In this document: positions 23,538 to 32,778 of the stretch, piece after piece | Layout of the letters: every line of letters starts with the position of its first letter | How positions within the stretch are numbered: position 1 is the first letter of the stretch | Notes under the pieces: model-generated | What the model saw: only the letters and a program-made list of their open reading frames with translations | What the model was told of the DNA's origin: nothing | Database searches by the model: none | NCBI GenBank assembly: GCA_021734125.1 | Contig: JAIPJN010000006.1 | Coordinates: 1-33,009 of the forward strand | Length of the DNA stretch: 33,009 nucleotides | Direction: 5' to 3' | Source of the DNA: Patescibacteria group bacterium | GTDB lineage: Bacteria; Patescibacteriota; Patescibacteriia; JAGPKW01 | Translations under genes and position numbers: made by a program

Positions 23538-26036
23538 ATGAATGATTTACAAAAAATTTTAAGTTCTGTTTTTTTAGTTATTTTTTTAGGTTTATTTTTA
23601 ATTATTTTATTAAAAATAATTTTTGCAATAATAAAAAATAAATATAGAAAAAAAATAGGATTTAATAGAGTTGTTTATAGGGTTTCTGTTGATAAAAATA
23701 ACAACGAAAATAATAATAACAAATCTTTAAAAGAATATATTTCTTCTTTAGAGTCTTTTTTTTATAATATTGGAAATTTAAAACCTAAAATAAAATTAAA
23801 AGATAGATTATTTGGAAGAACTGATGATTTTTCTATTGAAATAATAAATGATAATGAAGATTTATTATCTTTTTATTTTACTTCAAATAAAAGTGATGCA
23901 CTATTTTTAAAACAAGAAATAATTAATACTTGGCCAAATGCATTAATTGAAGAAATATCTGATTACAACATTTTTTCACCTTTTGCTAATTTTTCAACAG
24001 CTTTATTAAACTTGAAAAAACCATCTTATATTCCAATAAAAAATTATCAGGAATTTGAATCTGATCCTGTAGATGGAATTTTAAATTCTATTTCTGATTT
24101 TATTGAAGGAGATGGCGCTGGAATACAGATACTTTTTAGATCTTCTAAATCTAGTTGGAGAAATGATGGTTTAAAAATAGTTGATTTTATGAAGCAAGGA
24201 AATAATTATAAAAATGCTAAACAAAAAATAAGTAAATTAAATTTTGAAAAAATAAATAATACTTTAGATGTTGTAAATGGTAAAGATGCTGAAATAAATA
24301 CTCAAATACATAATTTATCTCAAGAAGAGGAGGAATTAGTAAAAGGAATTACGGAAAAAGCTTCTAAACCTGGTTTTGATGTTAATATAAGAATTGTAGT
24401 ATCTTCTTTAAATATTGATCCTAAAGTTAAAATACAAAATGTTGTAAATTCTTTTTCTGCTCTTAATAAATTTGGTTTATTTAATTCTTTTTATTCAAAT
24501 ATAAAGAAAAAAAATAAAAAAATTATAGAAGATTTTATTTTTAGAAAATTTTCAGAGAAAGATTCTTTTGTTTTATCTTCTTCAGAGCTTGTTACTATTG
24601 CACATATGCCTCTTAATGATTCTGAAATTCATAATATTAGATGGCTTAAATCAAAAAGATTACCTGCACCATCTAATATTCCAAAGGAAGGATTTTTAAT
24701 TGGATATAATAATTATAGAAATAAAAATACTAATATCTTTATAAACGAAGAAGATAGAATGAGACATATGTATTTTATAGGAAAATCTGGAACTGGAAAG
24801 AGTGCATTACTAACAAGTTTAATTTTAGAAGATTTAAAAAATGGTAATGGAGCTTGTATTATGGATCCTCATGGAGAATTAGCTCAAAATGTTTTAGAAA
24901 ATTTACCAAAATCTAGAGTAAATGATGTTATTTTATTTGATCCTACTGACTTAGAAAGGCCAATTGGTTTAAATTTATTAGAATTTAATCCGGAAAAGCC
25001 GGAAGAAAAGACACTAGTAGTTAATGAAATGATTGAAATTTTTGATGTTTTGTATGATTTATCTCAAACAGGAGGTCCTATGTTTGAACAATATGCTAGA
25101 AATGCTATGGCTCTTAATTTGGAGGATCCAGAATCTGGTTCAACTATACTTGAAATTCCTAGAGTTTTAGCAGATCCAGATTTTAGAAGAATGAAACTTT
25201 CAAAATGCAAAAATAAAATTGTTAAAGATTTTTGGGAAAAAGAAGCCCAAAAAGCAGGTGGAGATGCATCTCTTGCTAATGTTGTCCCATATATTTCTAG
25301 TAAGTTAAATCAATTTTTGTTGAATGAATATATGATAAACATAATATCTCAACAAAAAAGCACTATAAATTTTAACGATATTATGAATAATAAGAAAATT
25401 TTACTTTGTAAATTTTCTAAAGGTTCATTAGGTGAAACTGCAACTTCTCTTTTAGGATTAGTTGTTGTGAATAAAATACTTTTATCTGCATTATCTAGAG
25501 ACTCTATATCAAGAGAAAATAGGATCCCTTTTTATTTATATATAGATGAGTGTCAAAATTTTCTTACTAAATCTATTCAAACTATTTTATCTGAATCTAG
25601 AAAATATAATTTAGGTCTTGTAATGGCAAATCAATTCATTTCCCAACTTACTAAAAATGGAAGAGATAATACTATAAAAGATAGTATTTTTGGAAATTCT
25701 GGAACTATTGGTTCTTTTAGGGTGGGGCAAGAAGATGCTGAATATTTAGAAAAAGAATTTTCTCCTGGATTTACTAAGTTTGATATTATGAATTCAGAAT
25801 CTTTAAATTGTGTTTTAAAAACTTTAGTTAATAATACTTCTACTAAACCATTTAATTTAACAGCTTATAAATTTTGGGAAAAATATCAAAAAATTTCTGA
25901 TTACGATATAGAAAATATAAAACATAATTCATCTATTTCATATGGGAAAAACAGAGCTGATGTTGAAAATGAAGTTTCTAAGAGATTGGGACTTTCTGAT
26001 ATGAATGAAGTTAAAGAGATGATCCAAAATTTATAA
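23538..26036 (+). CDS. TraG/VirD4-like (type IV secretion) ATPase with CPR-type N-terminal domain
   Basis: 832 aa. A membrane helix near the N-terminus (about 8-33) is followed by a domain paralogous to the 19306 protein (about 60-380). Next is the ATPase: Walker A GKSGTGKSALL (about 418-428), CIMDPHGELA, Walker B FYLYIDECQNF (about 670-680), SESRKYNLGLVMANQ and a TraM-recognition-like end. This is the hexameric coupling or DNA-pumping ATPase type. No relaxase, VirB4 or pilin gene is nearby, so the partner set lies elsewhere or is reduced. In CPR it might serve DNA uptake, secretion or contact with a host cell; that is inference. Confidence 0.82.
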   Translation: MNDLQKILSSVFLVIFLGLFLIILLKIIFAIIKNKYRKKIGFNRVVYRVSVDKNNNENNNNKSLKEYISSLESFFYNIGNLKPKIKLKDRLFGRTDDFSIEIINDNEDLLSFYFTSNKSDALFLKQEIINTWPNALIEEISDYNIFSPFANFSTALLNLKKPSYIPIKNYQEFESDPVDGILNSISDFIEGDGAGIQILFRSSKSSWRNDGLKIVDFMKQGNNYKNAKQKISKLNFEKINNTLDVVNGKDAEINTQIHNLSQEEEELVKGITEKASKPGFDVNIRIVVSSLNIDPKVKIQNVVNSFSALNKFGLFNSFYSNIKKKNKKIIEDFIFRKFSEKDSFVLSSSELVTIAHMPLNDSEIHNIRWLKSKRLPAPSNIPKEGFLIGYNNYRNKNTNIFINEEDRMRHMYFIGKSGTGKSALLTSLILEDLKNGNGACIMDPHGELAQNVLENLPKSRVNDVILFDPTDLERPIGLNLLEFNPEKPEEKTLVVNEMIEIFDVLYDLSQTGGPMFEQYARNAMALNLEDPESGSTILEIPRVLADPDFRRMKLSKCKNKIVKDFWEKEAQKAGGDASLANVVPYISSKLNQFLLNEYMINIISQQKSTINFNDIMNNKKILLCKFSKGSLGETATSLLGLVVVNKILLSALSRDSISRENRIPFYLYIDECQNFLTKSIQTILSESRKYNLGLVMANQFISQLTKNGRDNTIKDSIFGNSGTIGSFRVGQEDAEYLEKEFSPGFTKFDIMNSESLNCVLKTLVNNTSTKPFNLTAYKFWEKYQKISDYDIENIKHNSSISYGKNRADVENEVSKRLGLSDMNEVKEMIQNL

Positions 26037-26061
26037 ATTTTTATTATTAGTTTTTATATGT

Positions 26062-26067
26062 TAAAAT
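26062..26067 (+). promoter_or_regulatory. Possible -10 of alaS
   Basis: TATGTTAAAAT, extended -10 type, 35 nt before ATG 26103. Confidence 0.4.
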
Positions 26068-26102
26068 TTATTTAAATTTTTATTATTAATTCTTGATTTT
26101 GT

Positions 26103-27890
26103 ATGACAAATAAAGAGCTTAGAGATAAATTTATAGAATTTTTTGAATCAAAAAAGCATGTAAATATACCATCTTTTTCATTAATACCTGAAAATGATCC
26201 TACATGTCTTTTTATATCTGCTGGAATGCAACCCTTAATCCCTTATCTTGCGGGAGAAAAGCACCCTGAAGGTAATAGGCTTTGTAATTTTCAAAAATGT
26301 ATTAGAACAAATGATATAGACGAAGTTGGTGATGATACTCATTTAACTTTTTTTGAAATGCTTGGAAATTGGTCTTTAGGAGATTATTTTAAAGAAGATT
26401 CAATAAAATGGAGTTATGAATTTTTAACTAGTGAAAAATATTTAAATTTAGATAAAAATTATTTAGCTGTTACTTGTTATAAAGGAAATAAAAAATATAA
26501 TATCCCAAAAGACACCGAATCTTATGATTTATGGGTAAAAAATGGAATATCTCCTAAAAAGATGGCTTTTTTAGGAGATGATGATAATTGGTGGCCAAAA
26601 ATAGATATGAATGGCTTATGTGGTCCTGATACTGAAATTTTCTATTGGACAGGGGATTCAACTCCTCCTTTAGAATTTGATCCAGAAGATGATAATTGGG
26701 TTGAAATCTGGAATAATGTTTTTATGCAATATAAATTTGATAATGGTAAAATTTCTGAACTTGAAAATAAAAATGTTGATACAGGTATGGGATTAGAAAG
26801 AGTCCTCTGTGTTGTTAATAATTATAATAATATTTATGAAAGTGAATTATTTAAAGATGTAATTTTAGAATTAGAAAAATTATCAGGAAAGTTATACAAA
26901 AATTTTATATCTCAAATGAGAATTATAGCTGATCATGCAAGAACTGCTACTTTTATACTTTCTGAAAAAAATAAAATAACACCATCTAATTCTGATAAAG
27001 GTTATATATTGAGAAGATTAATAAGAAAGGTTGTTAGATTAGCAAAAGAGATTGGAATCCCTGAAAATATATCTATTACTTCAAATCTTGCTGAAATATA
27101 TATTAAAAAATTTAAAAATATATATCCAGAATTATTAGAAAATAAAGATTTTATTATTTCTGAATTAAAAAAAGAAGAAGATAAATTTGAATTGACTTTA
27201 GATAATGGTATCAAAGAGTTTAATAAAGCTGTAAAAATCTTAAAGAATAATAATAAAAAAATAATCCCTGGAGATGTTGTATTTAGATTATATGATACAT
27301 ATGGTTTTCCATTTGAATTAACAAAAAATATGGCTAAAATTGAAAATTTAAATATTTCTGAAGAAGATTTTTGTAATAGATTTAAAAAACATCAAGAAGT
27401 TTCTAAAAAAGGCTCTGATAAAAAATTTAAAGGTGGTTTAGCTGATAATAATTATGAAACTGTAAAATTACACACTACTGCTCATCTTTTAATTGAAGCT
27501 CTAAGAAGAGTATTAGGAGATCATGTTTTTCAAAGAGGAGCTAATATAACCCAAGAAAGATTAAGATTTGACTTTTCTCATCCTAATAAATTAACTGAAG
27601 AAGAAATAGAAAAAATAGAAAATTTAGTAAATAAAAAAATAAAAGAAAAAATACCTGTTATTTGTAAAGAAATGTGTTTAGATGATGCTAAAAAATGTGG
27701 AGCTATGGGAATATTTGACAATAAATATGGAAATAATGTTAAAGTTTATCAAATAGGGGATTTTAGTAATGAAATTTGTGGAGGGCCTCATGTTGAAAAT
27801 ACTTCTGAGCTTGGGGTTTTTAAAATTAAAAAACAAGAATCTTCAAGTGCTGGAGTAAGAAGAATTAAAGCAGTTTTATTAAAAGAATAG
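26103..27890 (+). CDS. alaS: Alanyl-tRNA synthetase, short form
   Basis: 595 aa. The class II catalytic domain begins with HVNIPSFSLIPENDPTCLFISAGMQPL, then KCIRTNDIDEVGDDTHLTFFEMLGNWSLGDYFK. The tRNA-recognition region follows, then the editing domain with HTTAHLL and the Zn-binding CGGPHVENTSELG near the end. It stops just after the editing domain: the C-Ala/DHHA1 part of usual 850-880-residue enzymes is missing, a feature known in CPR bacteria. Charges tRNA-Ala in the cytoplasm. It has its own upstream -10 and a terminator. Confidence 0.96.
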   Translation: MTNKELRDKFIEFFESKKHVNIPSFSLIPENDPTCLFISAGMQPLIPYLAGEKHPEGNRLCNFQKCIRTNDIDEVGDDTHLTFFEMLGNWSLGDYFKEDSIKWSYEFLTSEKYLNLDKNYLAVTCYKGNKKYNIPKDTESYDLWVKNGISPKKMAFLGDDDNWWPKIDMNGLCGPDTEIFYWTGDSTPPLEFDPEDDNWVEIWNNVFMQYKFDNGKISELENKNVDTGMGLERVLCVVNNYNNIYESELFKDVILELEKLSGKLYKNFISQMRIIADHARTATFILSEKNKITPSNSDKGYILRRLIRKVVRLAKEIGIPENISITSNLAEIYIKKFKNIYPELLENKDFIISELKKEEDKFELTLDNGIKEFNKAVKILKNNNKKIIPGDVVFRLYDTYGFPFELTKNMAKIENLNISEEDFCNRFKKHQEVSKKGSDKKFKGGLADNNYETVKLHTTAHLLIEALRRVLGDHVFQRGANITQERLRFDFSHPNKLTEEEIEKIENLVNKKIKEKIPVICKEMCLDDAKKCGAMGIFDNKYGNNVKVYQIGDFSNEICGGPHVENTSELGVFKIKKQESSSAGVRRIKAVLLKE

Positions 27891-27906
27891 GGGATTATAT
27901 CTTTTT

Positions 27907-27929
27907 TTATTACTTATGTAATAATTTTT
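27907..27929 (+). terminator. Terminator of alaS
   Basis: TTATTAC and GTAATAA stem with a 4-nt loop and five T's. Confidence 0.65.
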
Positions 27930-27937
27930 AAGCATGT

Positions 27938-27943
27938 TATAAT
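27938..27943 (+). promoter_or_regulatory. Extended -10 of the hpf-ctp-ftsQ-mltG operon
   Basis: CATGTTATAAT with a leader of about 38 nt. A weak AAAGG lies close to the ATG. Confidence 0.6.
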
Positions 27944-27987
27944 ATAAATGTAAGAGCATTTATTTAATCAAATAATCAATAAAGGTT

Positions 27988-28308
27988 ATGAAAATTAATT
28001 TATATACAAAGAATTTTGAATTAAATGAAGTTGAAAATAATTATCTTAAAGAAAAAATAGAAAAAATTAAAAAATATTCATTAGTTCAAGATGATCAGAT
28101 TATTAATGTAAAAATTGAAAAAGATACTCATCATGAAAATGGTAAAGATAGTTATAGTATGTCAATTGATTTAAATGTAAAAGGGAAAGATATACATATA
28201 GAAAAATCAGGTAATACAGTATTTTCAGTTATTGATATGACTGAAGACATTTTAAGCTCTGAAATAAGACAATATAAAGATATATTAACTAATAATAAAA
28301 GAAAATAA
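27988..28308 (+). CDS. hpf: Ribosome hibernation-promoting factor (HPF/RaiA family)
   Basis: 106 aa, beta-alpha-beta-beta-beta-alpha layout: MKINLYTKNFELNEVENNYLKEKIEKIKKY, then INVKIEKDTHHENGKDSYSMSIDLNVKGKDIHIEKS and a final helix with DMTEDILSSEIRQYKD. It is the short form without the C-terminal dimerisation domain. It binds the 30S decoding region to idle ribosomes. It starts the operon that continues, with 9-, 6- and 9-nt gaps, to ctp, ftsQ-like and mltG. It has the clearest native leader with a partial SD (AAAGG). Confidence 0.88.
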   Translation: MKINLYTKNFELNEVENNYLKEKIEKIKKYSLVQDDQIINVKIEKDTHHENGKDSYSMSIDLNVKGKDIHIEKSGNTVFSVIDMTEDILSSEIRQYKDILTNNKRK

Positions 28309-28317
28309 TTTTAAAAA

Positions 28318-29625
28318 ATGCAAGAAAATAATTTGAATAATTTTAGTGTTCAAGATAAAAAAGAATACATACAAAATAGGGCATATAGAAAAAAATCTAA
28401 AAATTATTTAAAAAGGTATCTAATATCTTTATTTTTTGTTTTAACTTTTGTCGCTGGATGGTTTATTGGTTTAAATAATAATGATAAAAATTATAGTTTT
28501 ATAAAAAAAGAAACCCCAGAAGATAATAAATATTCAGAAGTTTTTAATTATGACAAATTACATAACAAATTTAATGAAATAATAGCTATCTTAAATAATA
28601 AATATATTTCTACTTCTGAAATAAATTATGAAAAAATGTTAGATGGAGCTGTTTCTGGAATGGTTTCAGCTTTAGACGATCCTTATACTTTATATTTTGA
28701 CGAAGAACTTACAAAATCTTTTGAAGAAGGCATGTCTGGAACTTTTTCTGGAATAGGAGCTGAAGTTGGAATAAAAGATAATTTAATTACTATTGTTTCT
28801 CCTTTGCCTGATACTCCTGCAAAAAAATCTGGGATTTTATCTGGAGATGTTATTTTAAAGATTGATGGAGAAGAAACTTACAACATGTCTTTGGATCACG
28901 CTGTTTCTAAAATAAGAGGAGAAAAGGGGACTGATGTAAATTTAACTATATATAGAGATGGAGAAGAAATAGAAATTATTGTTACAAGAGATATAATTAA
29001 TATAGAAAGTGTTACTTTTGAGAAAAAAGAAGATATTGGAATTATTAATTTAATTAGTTTTAATGATAAAACTATTAGTGCTTTTAATGAAATTGTTGAA
29101 AATATAAAAAATGATCCAGAAATAAATAAAATTATTTTAGATTTAAGAGGAAATCCTGGTGGTTATTTACAAACCTCTATTGATATTGCTAGTTTTTGGA
29201 TAGAAAATGGAATAATTGTAACAGAAAAAGGTAAAGAAGATTTTAGAAATGTGCATACAGCATTTGGAAATCCTGTTTTAAAAGATTATCCTACTGTAGT
29301 TTTAATAAATCAAGGATCTGCATCAGCTTCTGAAATTGTAGCGGGAGCATTAAAAGATCATAAAAAAGCTGTATTAGTTGGTAAACAAACTTTTGGAAAA
29401 GGCTCTGTTCAAGAATATACATATTTAAATGATAATATTACTTCTTTAAAAATTACTGTTGCTAAATGGTTTACTCCTTCTGGAATTAATATAGATGAAG
29501 AGGGAATTTCTCCTGATTTTGAAATAGATTATACTTTAGAAGATTTTAATTCTGATATTGATCCACAGTTAAATAAAGCTATAGATATATTAAATAGTGA
29601 AAATATTTTTGATTATAAAGAATAA
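28318..29625 (+). CDS. S41-family C-terminal processing peptidase
   Basis: 435 aa. A signal anchor (about residues 29-52: YLISLFFVLTFVAGWFIG) is followed by a PDZ domain (GIGAEVGIKD to SGDVILKIDGEE) and the S41 domain, ILDLRGNPGGYLQT, with catalytic Ser in GSASASEIVAGAL and Lys in GKQTFGKGSVQ. Carboxyl-terminal protease acting outside the membrane on the tails of exported proteins or wall enzymes, here next to ftsQ-like and mltG. Confidence 0.94.
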   Translation: MQENNLNNFSVQDKKEYIQNRAYRKKSKNYLKRYLISLFFVLTFVAGWFIGLNNNDKNYSFIKKETPEDNKYSEVFNYDKLHNKFNEIIAILNNKYISTSEINYEKMLDGAVSGMVSALDDPYTLYFDEELTKSFEEGMSGTFSGIGAEVGIKDNLITIVSPLPDTPAKKSGILSGDVILKIDGEETYNMSLDHAVSKIRGEKGTDVNLTIYRDGEEIEIIVTRDIINIESVTFEKKEDIGIINLISFNDKTISAFNEIVENIKNDPEINKIILDLRGNPGGYLQTSIDIASFWIENGIIVTEKGKEDFRNVHTAFGNPVLKDYPTVVLINQGSASASEIVAGALKDHKKAVLVGKQTFGKGSVQEYTYLNDNITSLKITVAKWFTPSGINIDEEGISPDFEIDYTLEDFNSDIDPQLNKAIDILNSENIFDYKE

Positions 29626-29631
29626 ATTATA

Positions 29632-30669
29632 ATGAAAAAATTTTATAAAAATAAAAAAAGAACAACTTATTCTAGTAGAAATAAGTATGTTTTCAATAGA
29701 AATAAAAAAAGAATTTCTGCAAAAAAAAGAAAATTATTTTTTAGATTTTTTCTATTTTTCTTTCTAATATTATTGATTATAGTAAATATTTACTATTTAT
29801 TTTTTATATCTTCAGTATTTAAAATAGAATCAGTTGATATCTATATTGAATCTGAAAATATAAATAATGATTATTCTGATATTGAAGAAAATATAAATTT
29901 TTTTGTAAATTCACAAATGATTTTAAAATCTTCTTATTTTAAAAATAAAAAACAAGATAGACTTTTTCTTTTTAATAAAGATTATTTAAAAGAAAAAATA
30001 CAAAATGAATACAAAAATATACTTCATGATATAAATATTTATAAAAAATATCCAGATAGACTAAAAATAGAGCTTAAAAAAAGAATACCTGCTGTTTTAT
30101 TTGTTAGTTTTGATGGTATATATTATACCGATAAGGAAGGATATGTGGTTTATAAAATAAAAGATAATATTACTCCTACCGTTGAAGTTTTAGAAGATTC
30201 TGATAATCATGAAAATTTAGAAGAAGACCCTAAAAAAGAACAGGATATTGAAAAAGCAGTAACAAAAAAGGATAAAAGTTTTATCGATATATCAGATTAT
30301 TATAATTTAAATGATTCAGAAATAGTAGACCTTGAATCTTTGTCTTTACCTACGGTTTTTATAGAAGAAGAACTAGATTTTTATAATTTAAAAAGTTTAG
30401 AAAAAAATTATATTAATTTTATAAAAATTATATTGAATCGTCTTCCTAAAATAGATTTTGGAATTGCTAATATTAAAATACCAACTTTAAATGATTCTAA
30501 ATTAATTGTAACAACGAATAAAAATTATAATTTATATTTTAATTTAAATAAAGACCCTGAAAAACAAGTTAAATATTTAAATATATTTTTATCTGAAAGA
30601 GAGGAAAATAAAATTAGGGGTATTAATTATATAGATTTAAGATTTGATTCTAGAATTTTTTATAAGTAA
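29632..30669 (+). CDS. FtsQ/DivIB-like cell division protein
   Basis: 345 aa. A very basic N-terminus (about 40 residues of Lys/Arg), one membrane helix (about 39-60, FFLFFFLILLIIVNIYYLFF) and then a POTRA-like region (VFKIESVDIYI) and a beta domain (KKYPDRLKIELKKRIPAVLF, then FDGIYYTDKEGYVVY). An acidic insertion of about 40 residues interrupts the latter half. This topology fits FtsQ/DivIB, a divisome scaffold. Its place in a run with mltG supports a wall or division role. Sequence divergence keeps the name tentative. Confidence 0.72.
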   Translation: MKKFYKNKKRTTYSSRNKYVFNRNKKRISAKKRKLFFRFFLFFFLILLIIVNIYYLFFISSVFKIESVDIYIESENINNDYSDIEENINFFVNSQMILKSSYFKNKKQDRLFLFNKDYLKEKIQNEYKNILHDINIYKKYPDRLKIELKKRIPAVLFVSFDGIYYTDKEGYVVYKIKDNITPTVEVLEDSDNHENLEEDPKKEQDIEKAVTKKDKSFIDISDYYNLNDSEIVDLESLSLPTVFIEEELDFYNLKSLEKNYINFIKIILNRLPKIDFGIANIKIPTLNDSKLIVTTNKNYNLYFNLNKDPEKQVKYLNIFLSEREENKIRGINYIDLRFDSRIFYK

Positions 30670-30678
30670 TTTGATTTT

Positions 30679-31668
30679 ATGAAAAAATTTATTATTATTG
30701 GTATTATTACTTTTTTTATTTTAATTATTTTTATTTTTTTATTTCTACTTTTTTCTGAAATTGGTTTGAAAAATAAATATTTTATTATTGAAGAAGGTAA
30801 AAGTATTCCCACTATTTCAAATAATTTAAAAAAAGAGGGAATTATAAAAAATGATTTTTTATTTTTATTATTTATAAAGGCTTTTAATAAGGATTTAAAG
30901 GTGGTTGCAGGAGAATATTTATTTTCTGGATATTATAATATTCCAAATATTATTAAAATATTATCTGCTGGTCCATCAAATAATATTAAAAAAACTTATG
31001 ATATTACTATTATTGAAGGTTGGGATAAATATAAAGTTGCTGAATATTTTGATAATTTAGGCAAATTTTCTTATAAAAAAGTTTTAGATTTTATAGATGA
31101 AGATTGGAAATCGGATGATAATTTAATGAAATTTGAATTTTTAGATAAAAATTTAGAATCTCTTGAAGGATTTATTTTTCCAGATACTTATCAAATTTAT
31201 GAAAATTCAAGTTTAAATGAAATTTTTTATAAAATATTATTAAATTTTAATACTAAAATATTTTCTGAATTTTCTAAATATAATAATTTTTATGATAAAT
31301 TAATTATGGCTAGTATTATTGAAAAAGAAGCTATGTTAGATTCTGATAGGGGATTTATAGCTTCTGTAATTTATAATAGAATTAATTCTTCTATGCCTCT
31401 TCAAATGGATAGTACTATTATATATGTAACTAGAGATAGAAATAATATAGCAAATGATAAATTTTTGGATTTTGAATATAATACTTATAAATATACAGGT
31501 TTAACTCCTACACCTATATCTAATCCTGGCTATAATTCTATATATTCAGCTTTTAATCCTGAAATTTCTGATTATTATTATTTTATTAATAAACAAGACA
31601 CTGGAGAAGCTATTTTTGCTAAAACTCTAAATGAGCATAATTATAATATAAATAAATATTTAAGATAA
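30679..31668 (+). CDS. mltG: Endolytic murein transglycosylase MltG
   Basis: 329 aa. One membrane helix (about 4-28), a LysM-like part (YFIIEEGKSIPTISNNLKKEG), then the YceG domain with LEGFIFPDTYQIY, ASIIEKEA with the catalytic Glu, VIYNRINSSMPLQMDSTI, and TGLTPTPISNPGYNSIYSA. It cleaves nascent glycan strands and helps set their length. Last in the hpf operon, ended by a bidirectional terminator. Confidence 0.94.
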   Translation: MKKFIIIGIITFFILIIFIFLFLLFSEIGLKNKYFIIEEGKSIPTISNNLKKEGIIKNDFLFLLFIKAFNKDLKVVAGEYLFSGYYNIPNIIKILSAGPSNNIKKTYDITIIEGWDKYKVAEYFDNLGKFSYKKVLDFIDEDWKSDDNLMKFEFLDKNLESLEGFIFPDTYQIYENSSLNEIFYKILLNFNTKIFSEFSKYNNFYDKLIMASIIEKEAMLDSDRGFIASVIYNRINSSMPLQMDSTIIYVTRDRNNIANDKFLDFEYNTYKYTGLTPTPISNPGYNSIYSAFNPEISDYYYFINKQDTGEAIFAKTLNEHNYNINKYLR

Positions 31669-31688
31669 ATAACACAAAAAAAATAAAA

Positions 31689-31728
31689 GCCTTGTATATA
31701 TTATTAATACAAGGCTATTTTTTTACCA
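31689..31728. terminator. Bidirectional terminator between mltG and the hairpin-tiled minus gene
   Basis: AGCCTTGTA pairs with TACAAGGCT, with T-runs on both strands. It overlaps the stop of the minus-strand gene by a few bases. Confidence 0.88.
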
Positions 31729-32298
31729 TGAATCATCTAACCAGGAAGTTAGATGTGAAATAATTCCTTCCTGGCCTGGAACTTCAATAACAATTGAATT
31801 CTCTAATGATACTAGTAAAAAAGTTTCTTTATTACTGAAAATATACAATATATTTCCAGTAAGTCTGCTTTTTTCACTAGATTTGTCAATCTTTAAAACC
31901 CCGCCTTCATCTCTTATTCTGCTAAGAGAAGCATTTAAATAATCTTCTTTTGTGGGGTTTAAAGATTCAACTTTTATCAAGGGATTATTTTGATTTTTAT
32001 TTTCAAAATTAACTCCTTCTGGAAAAAAGTTTTGAGGCTCTTTGTATGATAGAATCTCTAAACATAGATTCTCATCAGTTATCCGTGAAACTACGAAAAA
32101 GTTTTCATAATTTTCTTCTTTTTTAGTTTCATTTTCAACTTCCACTTCTATTTCTTCTTGAAAAACTGGTGGAACTTCTTCTATTTCTGCGGTTTTATTT
32201 CTACTATCTTTTGCAGAAATTCCCTCTGAACTTCCAGCAGAAAAAGCTTGAAAGCTTGCCAAAAACAGAATAATTGAAAAAATTAATATTTTTTTCAT
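31723..32298 (-). CDS. Exported acidic protein, hairpin-tiled gene (minus)
   Basis: 191 aa. Signal peptide (about 1-21, ending SFQAFSA) then GSSEG and a Glu-rich region (about 30-65), then a mixed alpha/beta part with ENLCLEILSY and a Trp near the end. No cysteine follows the signal, so it is not a lipoprotein. The family is not recognised. AGGAGG lies 7 nt upstream of the ATG, with TTGACA further up (32351-32356). Many inverted repeats tile the gene: for example TACTG/CAGTA plus AAATATA/TATATTT (31833-31861), TCTCTTA/TAAGAGA (31910-31929) inside an 11-bp CTTTAAA-CCCC/GGGGTTTAAAG, and AGAATCT/AGATTCT (32051-32072). Probably a foreign cassette. Confidence 0.7.
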   Translation of the reverse strand: MKKILIFSIILFLASFQAFSAGSSEGISAKDSRNKTAEIEEVPPVFQEEIEVEVENETKKEENYENFFVVSRITDENLCLEILSYKEPQNFFPEGVNFENKNQNNPLIKVESLNPTKEDYLNASLSRIRDEGGVLKIDKSSEKSRLTGNILYIFSNKETFLLVSLENSIVIEVPGQEGIISHLTSWLDDSW

Positions 32299-32305
32299 AT
32301 TTTTT

Positions 32306-32356
32306 CCTCCTATTTAAATTTGTATATTTTTTATCATATTTTTTCTATTTTGTCAA
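32306..32356 (-). promoter_or_regulatory. Promoter and SD of the minus hairpin-tiled gene
   Basis: On the minus strand TTGACA (32351-32356), a less clear -10 (TATGAT or TAAAAA, 32328-32338), and AGGAGG (32306-32311), 7 nt from the ATG. Confidence 0.6.
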
Positions 32357-32369
32357 TGTATTGGAGGGT

Positions 32370-32640
32370 GGAACGCGCCGTGGCGCGTTCCTACGGGAAT
32401 TATAAATAAAACATTGTTTTTCAAATTAAATGTACACAAAAATAAACGTACAATTTTATATGATAATGTTAATGGTTTAATATTGCATAAACACGCCATG
32501 ACGCGTTCCCACGTGAATTATGAAATAAAATGTTGATTTTTAAATTAAATGCATGTTAAATTACATCCGGTTTTTGTATAAAAACGTTAATTGCAATAAA
32601 TTGGGTGGAACAGGACGACAATGTCGTCCTGTTCCTACAA
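32370..32640. repeat. Three REP-like palindromes between two hairpin-tiled genes
   Basis: 32370-32391 is GGAACGCGCC/GGCGCGTTCC plus TAC. 32490-32511 is a decayed relative (ACACGCCATGACGCGTTCC). 32607-32635 is a different 13-bp core (GGAACAGGACGAC/GTCGTCCTGTTCC) ending CTAC. The AT-rich spacer is the reverse complement of the one around 4960-5170, including the small GTAC-type hairpin. No gene is seen. Confidence 0.8.
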
Positions 32641-32699
32641 AACGTAGATTTTATTTAAAATTATTTTTTTTATTTAAACGCATTATCGTATAAAAGATA

Positions 32700-32773
32700 T
32701 TGACAAATGTTAAAATATGTGTTATTATGTATATATCTTAAAAATTTATTCCCTTAAATAGGGAACTCGGAGG
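32700..32773 (+). promoter_or_regulatory. Promoter, leader hairpin and SD of the third hairpin-tiled gene
   Basis: TTGACA (32700-32705), 17-nt spacer, TATTAT (32723-32728), TATATCTTAAAAAT box, TTCCCT/AGGGAA hairpin (32749-32765), GGAGG (32769-32773), 5 nt to ATG. The order and several sequences match 5262-5342. Confidence 0.72.
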
Positions 32774-32778
32774 AAAAT

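Noticed and set aside
27002-27214. 70-aa minus ORF
   Set aside because: Shadow of alaS.
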